A DNA stretch of 33,318 bases from Marinomonas vulgaris. Lineage in GTDB: Bacteria > Pseudomonadota > Gammaproteobacteria > Pseudomonadales > Marinomonadaceae. The stretch covers positions 1 to 33,318 of the forward strand of contig NZ_JAGSSV010000027.1 in NCBI RefSeq assembly GCF_018145875.1, written 5' to 3'. Made by a program: the position numbers and the translations under genes. Below, piece after piece: positions 7,924 to 15,846 of this stretch (position 1 is its first letter; each line of letters opens with the position of its first letter). The notes under the pieces are model-generated. The model was not told where the DNA came from. It worked only from the letters and a program-made list of their open reading frames with translations, and did not search any database.

Positions 7924-8346
7924 TTACTGTGCGATTTTAATCTCTTTCACCTGAGCCTTAGAGGCCCCACGATACGCTGTTACTTCCAACTCTACTTTGT
8001 AGACGGTTGAACCTAAAGGTGGGCAAGTCACGGTTGAAGCGGGGTTAACGCCTTTAAACTTTAACCCGATCGCATCCATCACTGTGTGAGTATCGGCAGG
8101 GTCTTGAATAAACACGCGGGACATAACCACATCAGCAAGACAAGAATCAACCGCTTTAAGAGCCGTCTCTATGTTGTCAAATACCTGATCAAGTTGTACA
8201 AGTACATCGTCAGCGATTTCTTTTGTTTCAGGGTTTCGACCTGCCGTGTTGGAAACAAACACCCAATTATCCACAGATACAACTCGTGAATAGCTGGCTT
8301 TATCTTCGAAAATAGAACCTGTTTTTGCTTTAATAATATCGACCAT
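7924..8346 (-). CDS. RidA/YjgF/UK114 family protein lacking the catalytic arginine
   Basis: This 140-residue Rid-family protein is normally a homotrimer. Canonical RidA hydrolyses 2-imino/enamino acids and needs an Arg in the PARS motif (Arg105 in E. coli). Here the aligned motif is NPASTV with Ser104 in that position, so classical imine deaminase activity is doubtful. The protein groups better with the Rid subfamilies that lack Arg. It sits between an ornithine-cyclodeaminase-like gene and a DAO-type oxidase, a setting where an amine or imine intermediate is expected. A binding, scaffolding or altered hydrolytic role is therefore possible. Gaps of 50 and 87 bp separate it from its neighbours on the same strand. 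Confidence 0.85.
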   Translation of the reverse strand: MVDIIKAKTGSIFEDKASYSRVVSVDNWVFVSNTAGRNPETKEIADDVLVQLDQVFDNIETALKAVDSCLADVVMSRVFIQDPADTHTVMDAIGLKFKGVNPASTVTCPPLGSTVYKVELEVTAYRGASKAQVKEIKIAQ

Positions 8347-8396
8347 TACTCATTACCTTTGATTTAAATACGTCTAACAAGACATTAATGCTCTGT

Positions 8397-9536
8397 TTAT
8401 CGTAGAACTGGCACATCCCATAGGTTCAGTGGTACGCCAATGCCTTTTTCAATGGCATTGCGATACACCACGGTCGCCCAAGCAACGTCTTCTACTGGCA
8501 TACCGCCGACAGAAAGAATGATAATTTCCTCGTCATTTTGGCGCCCAGGTGCTTCACCAGCGACAATTTTGCCAAGATCCTCAAGTGACTCTTTCGATAA
8601 ACTACCTTCAGCAACCATATCCATACAACGAACACCAACAAGCGGAATGACGTGGTGGGCGGGCTTAGGTACCTCTTCAAACCAAGCTTCGTACAGGCCT
8701 GTATTATCGAGTACTTTACGTACGTCCTCTTGCTCCATACCATCGTCTAAACGACAACTGGCTGGCATGGCCAAAAACGCGCCTGGTTTTACCCACTCGC
8801 GTTTCACAACAGGGTATTTGCTAGGGTCACCGACCTCACCGGAATTACAGTAGGTAACCAAATCCGAACCACGCACAACCGCTTCGTCGGTATCAACTAC
8901 ATCAATAGTGGTGACCTGCGGATAGGATTCTTTAAGCCAAGCAACAAAGCTATCTAGGCTGGCTTGCCCACGACCTTTCACCTTAACCGTATCCACATCA
9001 GGACAAGCTGCAATAAAAGCGGCAACGGTGGTTTTCCCCATGACACCAGGCCCAAGTAAACCAATCACTTTTGCATCTTTTCGAGCAAGATGACGAGCAC
9101 CGACACCAGGAATAGCACCTGTTCGATAAGCAGATAACAAATTAGCTGACATAAACGCCAAAGGGGCGCCTGTATCGATATCATTAAGAATAAAGGTCAG
9201 AATAGAACGAGGCAGCCCCTTGTCTCGATTGGCTATGTTAGAGCCGTACCATTTAACACCAGAAGTCTGAAAGTTTCCGCCAAGGTACGCAGGCATCGCC
9301 ATTAAACGACGATCAGCCGTCGGTTTTGGCATATTCGGGAAAGGCGATTCATCCGGGAAAGTGATCATAGCGCCGTGAGAGTCACTGTTTGGTCCCGCCA
9401 TGCGATAATCGCCGTGGTACAAAAGAGCAAACATCTCCTCCATAGTATCCACACAAGATGGCATATCGGTAACACCGGCCTTGATCATGTCTGGTTCGGA
9501 GAGGTAAATAAAATCGATTTTTGTTTTTTGTGACAT
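8397..9536 (-). CDS. Ornithine cyclodeaminase/mu-crystallin family protein (tyramine oxidase subunit B-like)
   Basis: This 379-residue member of the OCD/mu-crystallin family has the NAD(P)-binding motif IGLLGPGVMGKTTVAAFIA at about 157-175. Ahead of it are the family signatures SGVKWYGSN and DIDTGAPLAFMSANLLSAYRTGA. The long form (about 380 residues) with this N-terminal region is, as I recall, the group labelled tyramine oxidase subunit B in public annotation. I could not verify this, and the biochemical basis of that name is weak. It may reduce or deaminate an imine made by the neighbouring flavin oxidase. It is the first gene of the operon, and a shared palindrome lies 114 bp upstream. Confidence 0.8.
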   Translation of the reverse strand: MSQKTKIDFIYLSEPDMIKAGVTDMPSCVDTMEEMFALLYHGDYRMAGPNSDSHGAMITFPDESPFPNMPKPTADRRLMAMPAYLGGNFQTSGVKWYGSNIANRDKGLPRSILTFILNDIDTGAPLAFMSANLLSAYRTGAIPGVGARHLARKDAKVIGLLGPGVMGKTTVAAFIAACPDVDTVKVKGRGQASLDSFVAWLKESYPQVTTIDVVDTDEAVVRGSDLVTYCNSGEVGDPSKYPVVKREWVKPGAFLAMPASCRLDDGMEQEDVRKVLDNTGLYEAWFEEVPKPAHHVIPLVGVRCMDMVAEGSLSKESLEDLGKIVAGEAPGRQNDEEIIILSVGGMPVEDVAWATVVYRNAIEKGIGVPLNLWDVPVLR

Positions 9537-9649
9537 CTTCGCTCTACCTGTAAAAAGTTAATGAGCCTATATGACTAAATTAAGCCCTATGGGGTTTTTC
9601 ATAAAATAAATATATTCAAATTATTCTAGGGAAACCTGTCAGGAATAAA

Positions 9650-9667
9650 ATATCCCTTTAGGGACAT
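9650..9667. promoter_or_regulatory. Shared palindromic operator, copy 1
   Basis: ATATCCCTTTAGGGACAT has arms ATATCCCT/AGGGACAT around TT. It matches the perfect dyad at 26947-26964 at 17 of 18 bases. It lies in the 278-bp gap upstream of the oxidase-module operon, the only promoter region of that operon. The binding protein is not identifiable here. Apart from this site and the hpaD terminator, 9537-9814 holds nothing I can name. Confidence 0.65.
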
Positions 9668-9722
9668 TTATGAACGAGTAAAGCGGCGTGAAAAGAAACG
9701 AAGAAAGGTTTAGAGACAGGAT

Positions 9723-9775
9723 AAAAAAAACACCAATCAATGATCAACACGATCAACACGATCATCGATTGGTGT
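9723..9775 (-). terminator. Rho-independent terminator after hpaD
   Basis: On the minus strand a long stem starting ACACCAATC and closing with GATTGGTGT is followed by eight T residues (9723-9730 read as A on the plus strand). The loop side holds tandem GATCAACAC-like units. It separates the hpaE-to-hpaD operon from the oxidase module. Confidence 0.85.
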
Positions 9776-9814
9776 GTTTAACAGCCTCAAAGATAAACTA
9801 TTTGTAGAAAACGG

Positions 9815-10744
9815 TTACAAGCGACTTTTACCGTAGACAAAAGTACCGTTTTCGACGGAAGCTTGTGGTGGGGGCACCGCTGCGCCTGTTTGAGGAGAAA
9901 CTGGGAAGATTGCATTAATCTGTCCAGTACCTGAACTGCCGAAATACGGCGTGACCACTTCAACTTTTTGATCGTAATCAGACCAACCCAAAGCACCTAA
10001 CAGCATCGCAGTATCATGCATAAAACCTTCGCCATGGCCTTTTGCGGCGTATTCTGGAAGCATGTCACAAAAAGTTTTCCATTCACCGTTCTTCCACATA
10101 TCCACCACGCTGTGATCCATGGTTTCTAAGAAAGGGCTCCAGACTTTCGTAGAGAAATCTGGTGCTGTGCCGTTTTGTGCAAAACGATGAGATAAAGAGC
10201 CACTGGCCAAAATAGCCACGGTACCATCATAATGCTTTTCAATGGCCTCACGGATCGCCCAGCCTAAACGCGCCGAGTCATTCAAATAATGCACCGTCAA
10301 CAACGCTGACACGGACACAGCTTTAAAGTGTAAGTCTTTGTTCATGTAACGCATTGGCACCAAGGTACCGTATTCAGGGCCTAAAGTGGTCGCATCATGA
10401 GCTAGTGTTTCCACACCATGTTCATTGCATACCTTAGCGATAAGACGACCCAACTCTGGGTTCCCGTCTAATTCAAATGGCATATTATTAATAAAATGCG
10501 GCAACTCATTACTGGTATAAACCCCTTCCCAGTGTGGTGCACAGTTTATGTGGTAGTTAGCGTTCACCAACCAATGGGTATCAAACACAATAATAGTATC
10601 AACACCCAGTTCACGACAACGCTTCGAAATCTCAAGATGGCCATCGATGGCCGCTTGACGGAAGCCTTTTTGTGGTCCATCCAGTTCAGATAAATACATA
10701 GAAGGAACGTGTGTAATTTTTGCGGCAAGCGCAAGCTTTCCCAT
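9815..10744 (-). CDS. hpaD: 3,4-dihydroxyphenylacetate 2,3-dioxygenase (homoprotocatechuate dioxygenase)
   Basis: Extradiol ring-cleavage enzyme of the LigB (class III) superfamily that converts homoprotocatechuate to 5-carboxymethyl-2-hydroxymuconic semialdehyde. The N-terminus MGKLALAAKITHVPSMYLSE, the VDTIIVFDTHWLVN segment with its iron-ligand histidine, LASGSLSHRFAQ and GEGFMHDTAMLLGALGW all match E. coli-type HpaD. The ATG at 10744 has TGGAG 8 bp upstream; the longer frame from 10801 runs into dctM and lacks this support. At about 310 residues it is roughly 25 longer than E. coli HpaD, owing to a C-terminal tail after the IFPV region. It is the last gene of the hpaE-F-dctPQM-D operon. 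Confidence 0.95.
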   Translation of the reverse strand: MGKLALAAKITHVPSMYLSELDGPQKGFRQAAIDGHLEISKRCRELGVDTIIVFDTHWLVNANYHINCAPHWEGVYTSNELPHFINNMPFELDGNPELGRLIAKVCNEHGVETLAHDATTLGPEYGTLVPMRYMNKDLHFKAVSVSALLTVHYLNDSARLGWAIREAIEKHYDGTVAILASGSLSHRFAQNGTAPDFSTKVWSPFLETMDHSVVDMWKNGEWKTFCDMLPEYAAKGHGEGFMHDTAMLLGALGWSDYDQKVEVVTPYFGSSGTGQINAIFPVSPQTGAAVPPPQASVENGTFVYGKSRL

Positions 10745-10766
10745 AAAATACTCCAGAAAAATCAGT

Positions 10767-12095
10767 TTATCGATACAAGAGCTCAGGTAAGAAAAGAGCA
10801 ATAGAAGAAAACACCACGATTAGAGCGAGCCTGATCATGTCAGCACACCAGAAAGGCGTGATACCTTTAAAAATAGTGCCCGCTTTTACATCTTTTAATA
10901 CCGCACTTAACACGAAGACATTCATACCAACCGGCGGAGTGATTAAGCTGATCTCAGTGACCACCACTACTACAATGCCAAACCAAACCAAATCAAAACC
11001 AAGGCTCTGCACTAACGGATAAAAAATTGGCACCGTAAGCAAGATCATAGATAGGCTTTCGAACACCATACCCAACACCAAGTAAATGGCGATTATGATG
11101 CAAATCACCCCAAATGGTGATAAATCAAAGCTTTGTACAAAAGCCAATAGATCCGCAGGCAAGCCAGCGATGGTTATAAAGTCGGAAAAAATTAACGCTC
11201 CAATCAATACCGTGAACAACATAGCTGACGTTCGACCGGTGTCCAATAAAGCATGGAAAAGCGTTTCTATGGTCAATGCTTTACGCATCAAGGCAATCAA
11301 AAAAGCACCACCGGCACCGATACCTGCAGCTTCAGAGGGTGTGAAGACACCCAAATAAATACCACCCATCACGATGACAAAAAGCAGCAGAACACCCCAA
11401 ACATTTTTAAGAGCCAAAACCCGTTGCGCAAAATTAGAGCGCTCTGCACTTGGGCCTCTATCTGGGTTTCGCCACACGACAAATCTCACCGCCAAAAGGT
11501 ACATGAAAATACCCAAAATACCTGGAATAAACCCAGCAGCAAACAGCTCACGAATACTCGTTTCTGTCAGTAAGCCATACATCAACAGAATCACACTGGG
11601 TGGAATCAATATCCCTAATGTTGAACCAGCTGCAATAGATGCACTAGCAAGTCCGTCGCTGTAACCGTATTTTTTCATCGGCGGCATCGCTACTTTTGCC
11701 ATGGTGGCAGAGGTAGCTAAGCTGGAACCACAAATGGCCGAAAATCCACCGCACGCCACAATAGTTGCCATGGCAAGACCGCCTTTACGATGACCTAAAA
11801 AAGCATTAGATGCCTTGTATAAATCACCAGAAAGATTGGCTTTCGTAACCAGGTTACCCATTAAAATAAACAAGGGAATAACAGCTAGGCCATATTCTTG
11901 AGAGGTATCAATAATACGGTTCGACGCCAGTGATAAAGCCCCTGTCCAACGAAAATCAAACAGGTTATCAAAGGTCAAACCTTGTAAATATCCAAACCCA
12001 AAAATACCTACCGTACCCATCGCAAAAGCAATAGGCATTCGAAAAATAAGAATCAAACCAAGCAATATAGCAAAGCCAAAAGCGGAAACTATCAT
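10767..12095 (-). CDS. dctM: TRAP transporter large permease (DctM family)
   Basis: This 442-residue protein has about 12 hydrophobic helices and the DctM signatures IPLFILMGNLV (about 74-84), GSTLGILIPPSVILLMYGLL and the C-terminal LITPPVGMNVFVLSA. It is the sodium-coupled translocation subunit in the inner membrane. Its start overlaps the dctQ stop in an ATGA arrangement, and hpaD follows after 22 bp. Placement between hpaF and hpaD indicates that the imported substrate is HPA, homoprotocatechuate or a related aromatic acid, and it probably stands in for the HpaX permease of enterobacteria. Confidence 0.93.
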   Translation of the reverse strand: MIVSAFGFAILLGLILIFRMPIAFAMGTVGIFGFGYLQGLTFDNLFDFRWTGALSLASNRIIDTSQEYGLAVIPLFILMGNLVTKANLSGDLYKASNAFLGHRKGGLAMATIVACGGFSAICGSSLATSATMAKVAMPPMKKYGYSDGLASASIAAGSTLGILIPPSVILLMYGLLTETSIRELFAAGFIPGILGIFMYLLAVRFVVWRNPDRGPSAERSNFAQRVLALKNVWGVLLLFVIVMGGIYLGVFTPSEAAGIGAGGAFLIALMRKALTIETLFHALLDTGRTSAMLFTVLIGALIFSDFITIAGLPADLLAFVQSFDLSPFGVICIIIAIYLVLGMVFESLSMILLTVPIFYPLVQSLGFDLVWFGIVVVVVTEISLITPPVGMNVFVLSAVLKDVKAGTIFKGITPFWCADMIRLALIVVFSSIALFLPELLYR

Positions 12096-12613
12096 GCCTC
12101 ACCTCCAGATTTAGATAGCAGAGAACTTAGAGCTTTCAGCACAAAAACAACCGCCGTCACGAATAACATGATAGAAACGAATTGGATAAAGTAAGCCACA
12201 GGAATCAGCAAAAACTCGGTGGTGACACCTCGTCGTAAGGAGCGGCCAGCCTGAAACCAAACTCGATCCGCTACGAAGAACAATCCACCTGCGACACCGA
12301 TGTTAATAATAAGACTGCTGACCTTCATGAAAACGTCAGGTAAGACACGATCCAAAATATCTACTACAACGTGCGTTCCGGTTAACGTCACAATCGGTAG
12401 CTGACAAAACACCACAATACACAAAGCCAATTCGGTTAATTCGGTTGTTCCATTGACTGAGTTATTAAAGGCATAACGCCCAATAACATCAGTACAGGTC
12501 AACAGCATTAACCCCAATAAAACAACGGATGACACCACCTCAAGAATAAAAGCCAGCCATTTGGCTGGCCCAAATTCACCATGGTGTTTATTGACCATAG
12601 CGGACAGCCACAT
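12092..12613 (-). CDS. dctQ: TRAP transporter small permease (DctQ family)
   Basis: This 173-residue protein has four predicted membrane segments and the DctQ pattern (LLTCTDVIGRYAFNNSVNGTTELTE shortened: DVIGRYAFN, then ELTELAL). It joins DctM and the periplasmic binding protein in the TRAP complex. The ATG at 12613 is preceded by GGAGG 7 bp upstream, and that motif overlaps the dctP stop region. The gene is tightly linked on both sides. Confidence 0.92.
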   Translation of the reverse strand: MWLSAMVNKHHGEFGPAKWLAFILEVVSSVVLLGLMLLTCTDVIGRYAFNNSVNGTTELTELALCIVVFCQLPIVTLTGTHVVVDILDRVLPDVFMKVSSLIINIGVAGGLFFVADRVWFQAGRSLRRGVTTEFLLIPVAYFIQFVSIMLFVTAVVFVLKALSSLLSKSGGEA

Positions 12614-12616
12614 GGG

Positions 12617-13642
12617 TTAACCTCCGTGCTGCTCGGTATACTGTTGCGCAGTATCGCGTAAGTATTGAAGCGCTTCTTCACCTTGATAACCTTTAGCGTC
12701 AGCGGCTTTGACCCACACATCAGCGACATTGGTTAATCTGGTGTTCAGCTGCTTAACAAGGTCATCGTCGTTGGACAACATAGTCACATTGACCCCATTC
12801 TCTTTGGCTGATTCCACACCGGCTACGTCACCTTTATCCCACGCTGCACCAGCCAAAGTTGATAAAGATAGACCAGAAATTCGGTTAATGGCTTCTTGAT
12901 CCTTTTGGCTTAAATCCTCAAAGACATAAGGGCTCATAAACATGGAAAAACTGCCCATGTACATGCCATCTGGGAACACGGTCAAGTACTTAGTGACTTC
13001 TGATAAACGCAAAATTTTCTGTTCACCTGTTGGCAAAAACGCACCGTCAATAACACCTTGCTGCATCATTTCATAGACCTTTGGCGCAGGCGCACCGACC
13101 GAGGTCACATGCAGCTCTTCCGCTAGGATACTTTGCACACCACCGCCGATACGGATTTTTTTGTCTTTAAGGTCATCAAGAGTATTTACAGGGAAATTAG
13201 AATGAATTTGACCGGGGCCGTGAGTAAACAAAGCCAACAATTTTAGACCATCAAACTCACCAGAATCGGCAAAAAATTTGTCATAAGTACTCCAAAGAGC
13301 ATAAGAAGCGGCTTCTGCGTTGGCACCTAAACCTGGTTGTTCAACCACTTGAGGCAATTCAAAGCGCCCTGGAACATAACCGTGATAGCTGTAACTGACA
13401 TCCACAATGCCATCTTCTACCAAGTTCCACATGGTTTTTGGATGACCTAAACCATAAACAATTTCTACATCAACGCGACCATCAGTGGCCTCTGAAATGG
13501 CTTTACCCCAAGCTGGGATAACAATTTCATTCATTGGATTGGTCGGTGGTAACCAGCTGGCAACACGTAATGTTTCAGCGTAACTCACACTGGCAAGTGT
13601 GGTAGCGACAGCAATAGATAAGGCTTTTTTAATGTTCATCAT
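12617..13642 (-). CDS. dctP: TRAP transporter periplasmic substrate-binding protein (DctP family)
   Basis: This 341-residue protein has a signal peptide (about residues 1-22, ending SVSYA). The DctP-fold body includes the hallmark LDDLKDKKIRIGG (about 154-166), which usually contains the arginine that binds the ligand carboxylate. Its VASWLPPTNPMNEIV start and GVIDGAFLPTGE segment resemble binding proteins assigned to aromatic or branched carboxylates rather than C4-dicarboxylates. It lies between hpaF and dctQ and is probably the HPA or homoprotocatechuate receptor. The ligand is inferred from context. Confidence 0.92.
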   Translation of the reverse strand: MMNIKKALSIAVATTLASVSYAETLRVASWLPPTNPMNEIVIPAWGKAISEATDGRVDVEIVYGLGHPKTMWNLVEDGIVDVSYSYHGYVPGRFELPQVVEQPGLGANAEAASYALWSTYDKFFADSGEFDGLKLLALFTHGPGQIHSNFPVNTLDDLKDKKIRIGGGVQSILAEELHVTSVGAPAPKVYEMMQQGVIDGAFLPTGEQKILRLSEVTKYLTVFPDGMYMGSFSMFMSPYVFEDLSQKDQEAINRISGLSLSTLAGAAWDKGDVAGVESAKENGVNVTMLSNDDDLVKQLNTRLTNVADVWVKAADAKGYQGEEALQYLRDTAQQYTEQHGG

Positions 13643-13691
13643 GACTATCCTTTTTATATTTATTAATGGTCTTTTTTGGTTAGCTTTTTCG

Positions 13692-14072
13692 TTATTTAAA
13701 CAACCCGTGAATGTTGTTCTTATTGAACTTCAGTACTGGGTGCAATTCGGTTAGTTCAAACGATATTTGGCAATAGCCATTGTCTGTGATGGGTTTCATC
13801 CATTCACATAAAATGTCAAACACGTTTTTGGCCACTTCTTCTCGTAACTCAAGGCTTCGCCCTTGGCCAATTTTAAGCGTCAAATTCAGCATAGAAAAAT
13901 CATCACGACCATCGGCAACACGATAGTCATCGCAACGAATAGCGCGACTTCGTACCCCTCCTAAAGGGAATTCACCAGTGGATACTACATACTCATGAAG
14001 CGCTTTAAACAAGGGTTGAAAGTCCAGTTTTGACTCTAAATTCGCCGAGTATTCAACAATAAAATGCGGCAT
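13692..14072 (-). CDS. hpaF: 5-carboxymethyl-2-hydroxymuconate delta-isomerase
   Basis: This 126-residue member of the CHMI branch of the tautomerase superfamily begins MPHFIVEYSANLE, with the catalytic N-terminal Pro exposed after Met removal. The internal RAIRCDDYRVADG motif matches HpaF/HpcD. It isomerises 5-carboxymethyl-2-hydroxymuconate in the third step after ring cleavage. It follows hpaE by 85 bp, and that gap holds a strong hairpin. Confidence 0.95.
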   Translation of the reverse strand: MPHFIVEYSANLESKLDFQPLFKALHEYVVSTGEFPLGGVRSRAIRCDDYRVADGRDDFSMLNLTLKIGQGRSLELREEVAKNVFDILCEWMKPITDNGYCQISFELTELHPVLKFNKNNIHGLFK

Positions 14073-14110
14073 ACATTGCCTCCCATATCACTTACTTACA
14101 ACGCAACTTT

Positions 14111-14149
14111 GGGAATAGAGAAAGAGCTAAGATCTCTTTTTCTATTCCC
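14111..14149. other. Intercistronic hairpin between hpaE and hpaF
   Basis: GGGAATAGAGAAAGAG pairs with CTCTTTTTCTATTCCC at 15 of 16 positions across a 7-base loop. It starts nine bases past the hpaE stop in the direction of transcription. No T-run follows on the minus strand, so it more likely stabilises or tunes the upstream mRNA than terminates it. Confidence 0.6.
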
Positions 14150-14157
14150 TTATCAGA

Positions 14158-15621
14158 CTAAACGCCCCACTTAGGAATATGATGGCTGCCCATACTGATA
14201 CAAACGTTTTTAGGTTCACAGAAAATCTCATAGCTGTACACACCGCCCTCACGACCCGTACCGGAAGATTTCATACCACCGAATGGTGTGCGCAAATCAC
14301 GGACATTTTGACTATTAACAAATAACATGCCTGCTTCAATGCGATTGGCAATACGATGTACCTTACCGTTGTCTTGAGTCCACAGGTAAGATGCCAAGCC
14401 GTATTCGTTGTCGTTCGCCATTTGAATAACGTCTTCCTCATCTTTAAAAGGAATCAACACGGCAACGGGGCCAAAAATCTCTTCACGGGCAATGCGCATG
14501 TCATTGGTAACGTCACGGAACGCCGTTGGACGAACAAAATGCCCACCTTTTAAGTGTTCTGGCAATTCGGCGGTTGGTTTCTCAGGACCACCTGCAATTA
14601 GGGTCGCGCCTTCTTCGATACCGGTTTTAATGTACCCAGTCACTTTTTCCCAGTGTTGTTGACTGATCAAAGAGCCTACTTTGGTATTCATATCGGTTGG
14701 ATCGCCAACTTCAATCTTGTTGGCTCGTGCCGCAAAATCGGCACAAAATTTATCGTAAATAGTTTCTTGCACAAAGATTCGTGAACCTGCTGTACAACGC
14801 TCACCATTAATGGAAAAGATGCCGAATACCGCAGCGTCTAATGCACGCTCATAATCGCAATCGTCAAAAATCATCACAGGAGACTTGCCGCCTAACTCCA
14901 TAGAAAATTTCTTCAATCCTGCCGCTGCGATAATGTGTTTACCCGTGGACGTACCACCGGTGAAAGAAATTGCTGCAACGTCTGGATTGGTGATCAAGGC
15001 ATTACCTGTGGTTGCACCATGACCGTGAACGATATTGAACACACCAGCAGGAATACCCGCTTCCAATGCTAAATGACCAAGGAAATCGGTCGTCAAGGGT
15101 GACAACTCAGATTGCTTCATAACCGCTGTGTTACCAAGAGCAAGACATGGTGCAGTTTTCCATGTACCCGTCATAAAAGGCACGTTCCATGGAGAAATAA
15201 GGGCACACACACCGGTCGGCTGATACAAAGAGTAATTCAACATTTGATCGTCCATAGGATAAGTATGGCCGTTCATTTGTTTTGCCATTTCAGCAAAAAA
15301 ATAAAAATTATTTGAGGCGCGAGGTACTAAAGCATTCTGCGTTTGATACAAGGGCAAGCCAGTGTCTGCTGTTTCCATTTGAGCCAGAGCTTCAACGTTG
15401 TCAGCAATTAAATCACCTAGCTTAGTGATGATTTTGGAACGCTTTGCCACAGGCATGTTTGCCCATGCTGGAAATGCAGCTTTCGCTGCCGCAACGGCAT
15501 CAGCCACCTGAGCATCTGAAGCGTGAGCCACCTCAGCCAATACTTCTCCGGTTGCCGGATTAAAGGTTTGAAAGGTTTCTTTACTTTCCACCCATTTACC
15601 GTTTATCAAGTTTTTAATCAT
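14158..15621 (-). CDS. hpaE: 5-carboxymethyl-2-hydroxymuconic-semialdehyde dehydrogenase
   Basis: This 487-residue NAD-dependent aldehyde dehydrogenase matches the length of E. coli HpaE (488). Catalytic Cys276 lies in NGERCTAGS, Glu242 in MELGGKS, and the oxyanion Asn146 in SPWNVPF. It oxidises the ring-cleavage semialdehyde to the dicarboxylic acid. The start at 15621 is chosen because GGAG lies 11 bp upstream; an upstream in-frame start at 15660 lacks a site. It is the first gene of the hpaE-F-dctPQM-D operon. The predicted promoter is at 15691-15719, with an operator-like dyad at its start point. Confidence 0.95.
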   Translation of the reverse strand: MIKNLINGKWVESKETFQTFNPATGEVLAEVAHASDAQVADAVAAAKAAFPAWANMPVAKRSKIITKLGDLIADNVEALAQMETADTGLPLYQTQNALVPRASNNFYFFAEMAKQMNGHTYPMDDQMLNYSLYQPTGVCALISPWNVPFMTGTWKTAPCLALGNTAVMKQSELSPLTTDFLGHLALEAGIPAGVFNIVHGHGATTGNALITNPDVAAISFTGGTSTGKHIIAAAGLKKFSMELGGKSPVMIFDDCDYERALDAAVFGIFSINGERCTAGSRIFVQETIYDKFCADFAARANKIEVGDPTDMNTKVGSLISQQHWEKVTGYIKTGIEEGATLIAGGPEKPTAELPEHLKGGHFVRPTAFRDVTNDMRIAREEIFGPVAVLIPFKDEEDVIQMANDNEYGLASYLWTQDNGKVHRIANRIEAGMLFVNSQNVRDLRTPFGGMKSSGTGREGGVYSYEIFCEPKNVCISMGSHHIPKWGV

Positions 15622-15676
15622 TTTATTTTTTTCTCCTGACAAGCCATCAAACGAGACCATCTCGACACTGATTTAG

Positions 15677-15688
15677 TTAACATGTTAA
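15677..15688. promoter_or_regulatory. Operator-like palindrome at hpaE promoter
   Basis: TTAACATGTTAA is a perfect 12-bp dyad, 56 bp upstream of the hpaE start and just downstream of the predicted -10. The same sequence, extended to 14 bp, recurs at 16641-16654 before hpaG1. Position over the transcription start suggests repression. The regulator is not proven: a MarR-type HpaR encoded outside the window, or the LuxR-type protein here, are candidates. Confidence 0.65.
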
Positions 15689-15690
15689 AT

Positions 15691-15719
15691 AAATTAACTC
15701 TAAAACTCTTCATCGTCAA
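15691..15719 (-). promoter_or_regulatory. Predicted sigma-70 promoter of the hpaE operon
   Basis: Minus strand: TTGACG (15719-15714), 17-bp spacer, TAATTT (15696-15691). The -10 match is moderate. The expected start point falls in the TTAACATGTTAA palindrome. Confidence 0.45.
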
Positions 15720-15770
15720 GCCCAGAAAACCCTCAACAAAGCGGTTTTATAATTTTTTTAGATGCTAAAT

Positions 15771-15800
15771 TTGACTTTTTGAAAAATTGTGGAATTATCT
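15771..15800 (+). promoter_or_regulatory. Predicted promoter of the luxR-type gene
   Basis: TTGACT (15771-15776), 18-bp spacer, TTATCT (15795-15800), 47 bp before the chosen ATG. Confidence 0.45.
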
Positions 15801-15846
15801 TTGCCCATCCAAACAATAAAAAAACCGTAAAAATGGAGTGCAAACT

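Noticed and set aside
8440..8853. 137-codon plus-strand frame inside the OCD-like gene
   Set aside because: Antisense to a strongly supported gene, Ser/Thr/Pro-rich without any recognisable domain or ribosome site.
10837..11664. Several plus-strand frames inside the dctM gene
   Set aside because: They lie antisense to a well-supported TRAP permease and have the low-complexity composition of shadow frames.
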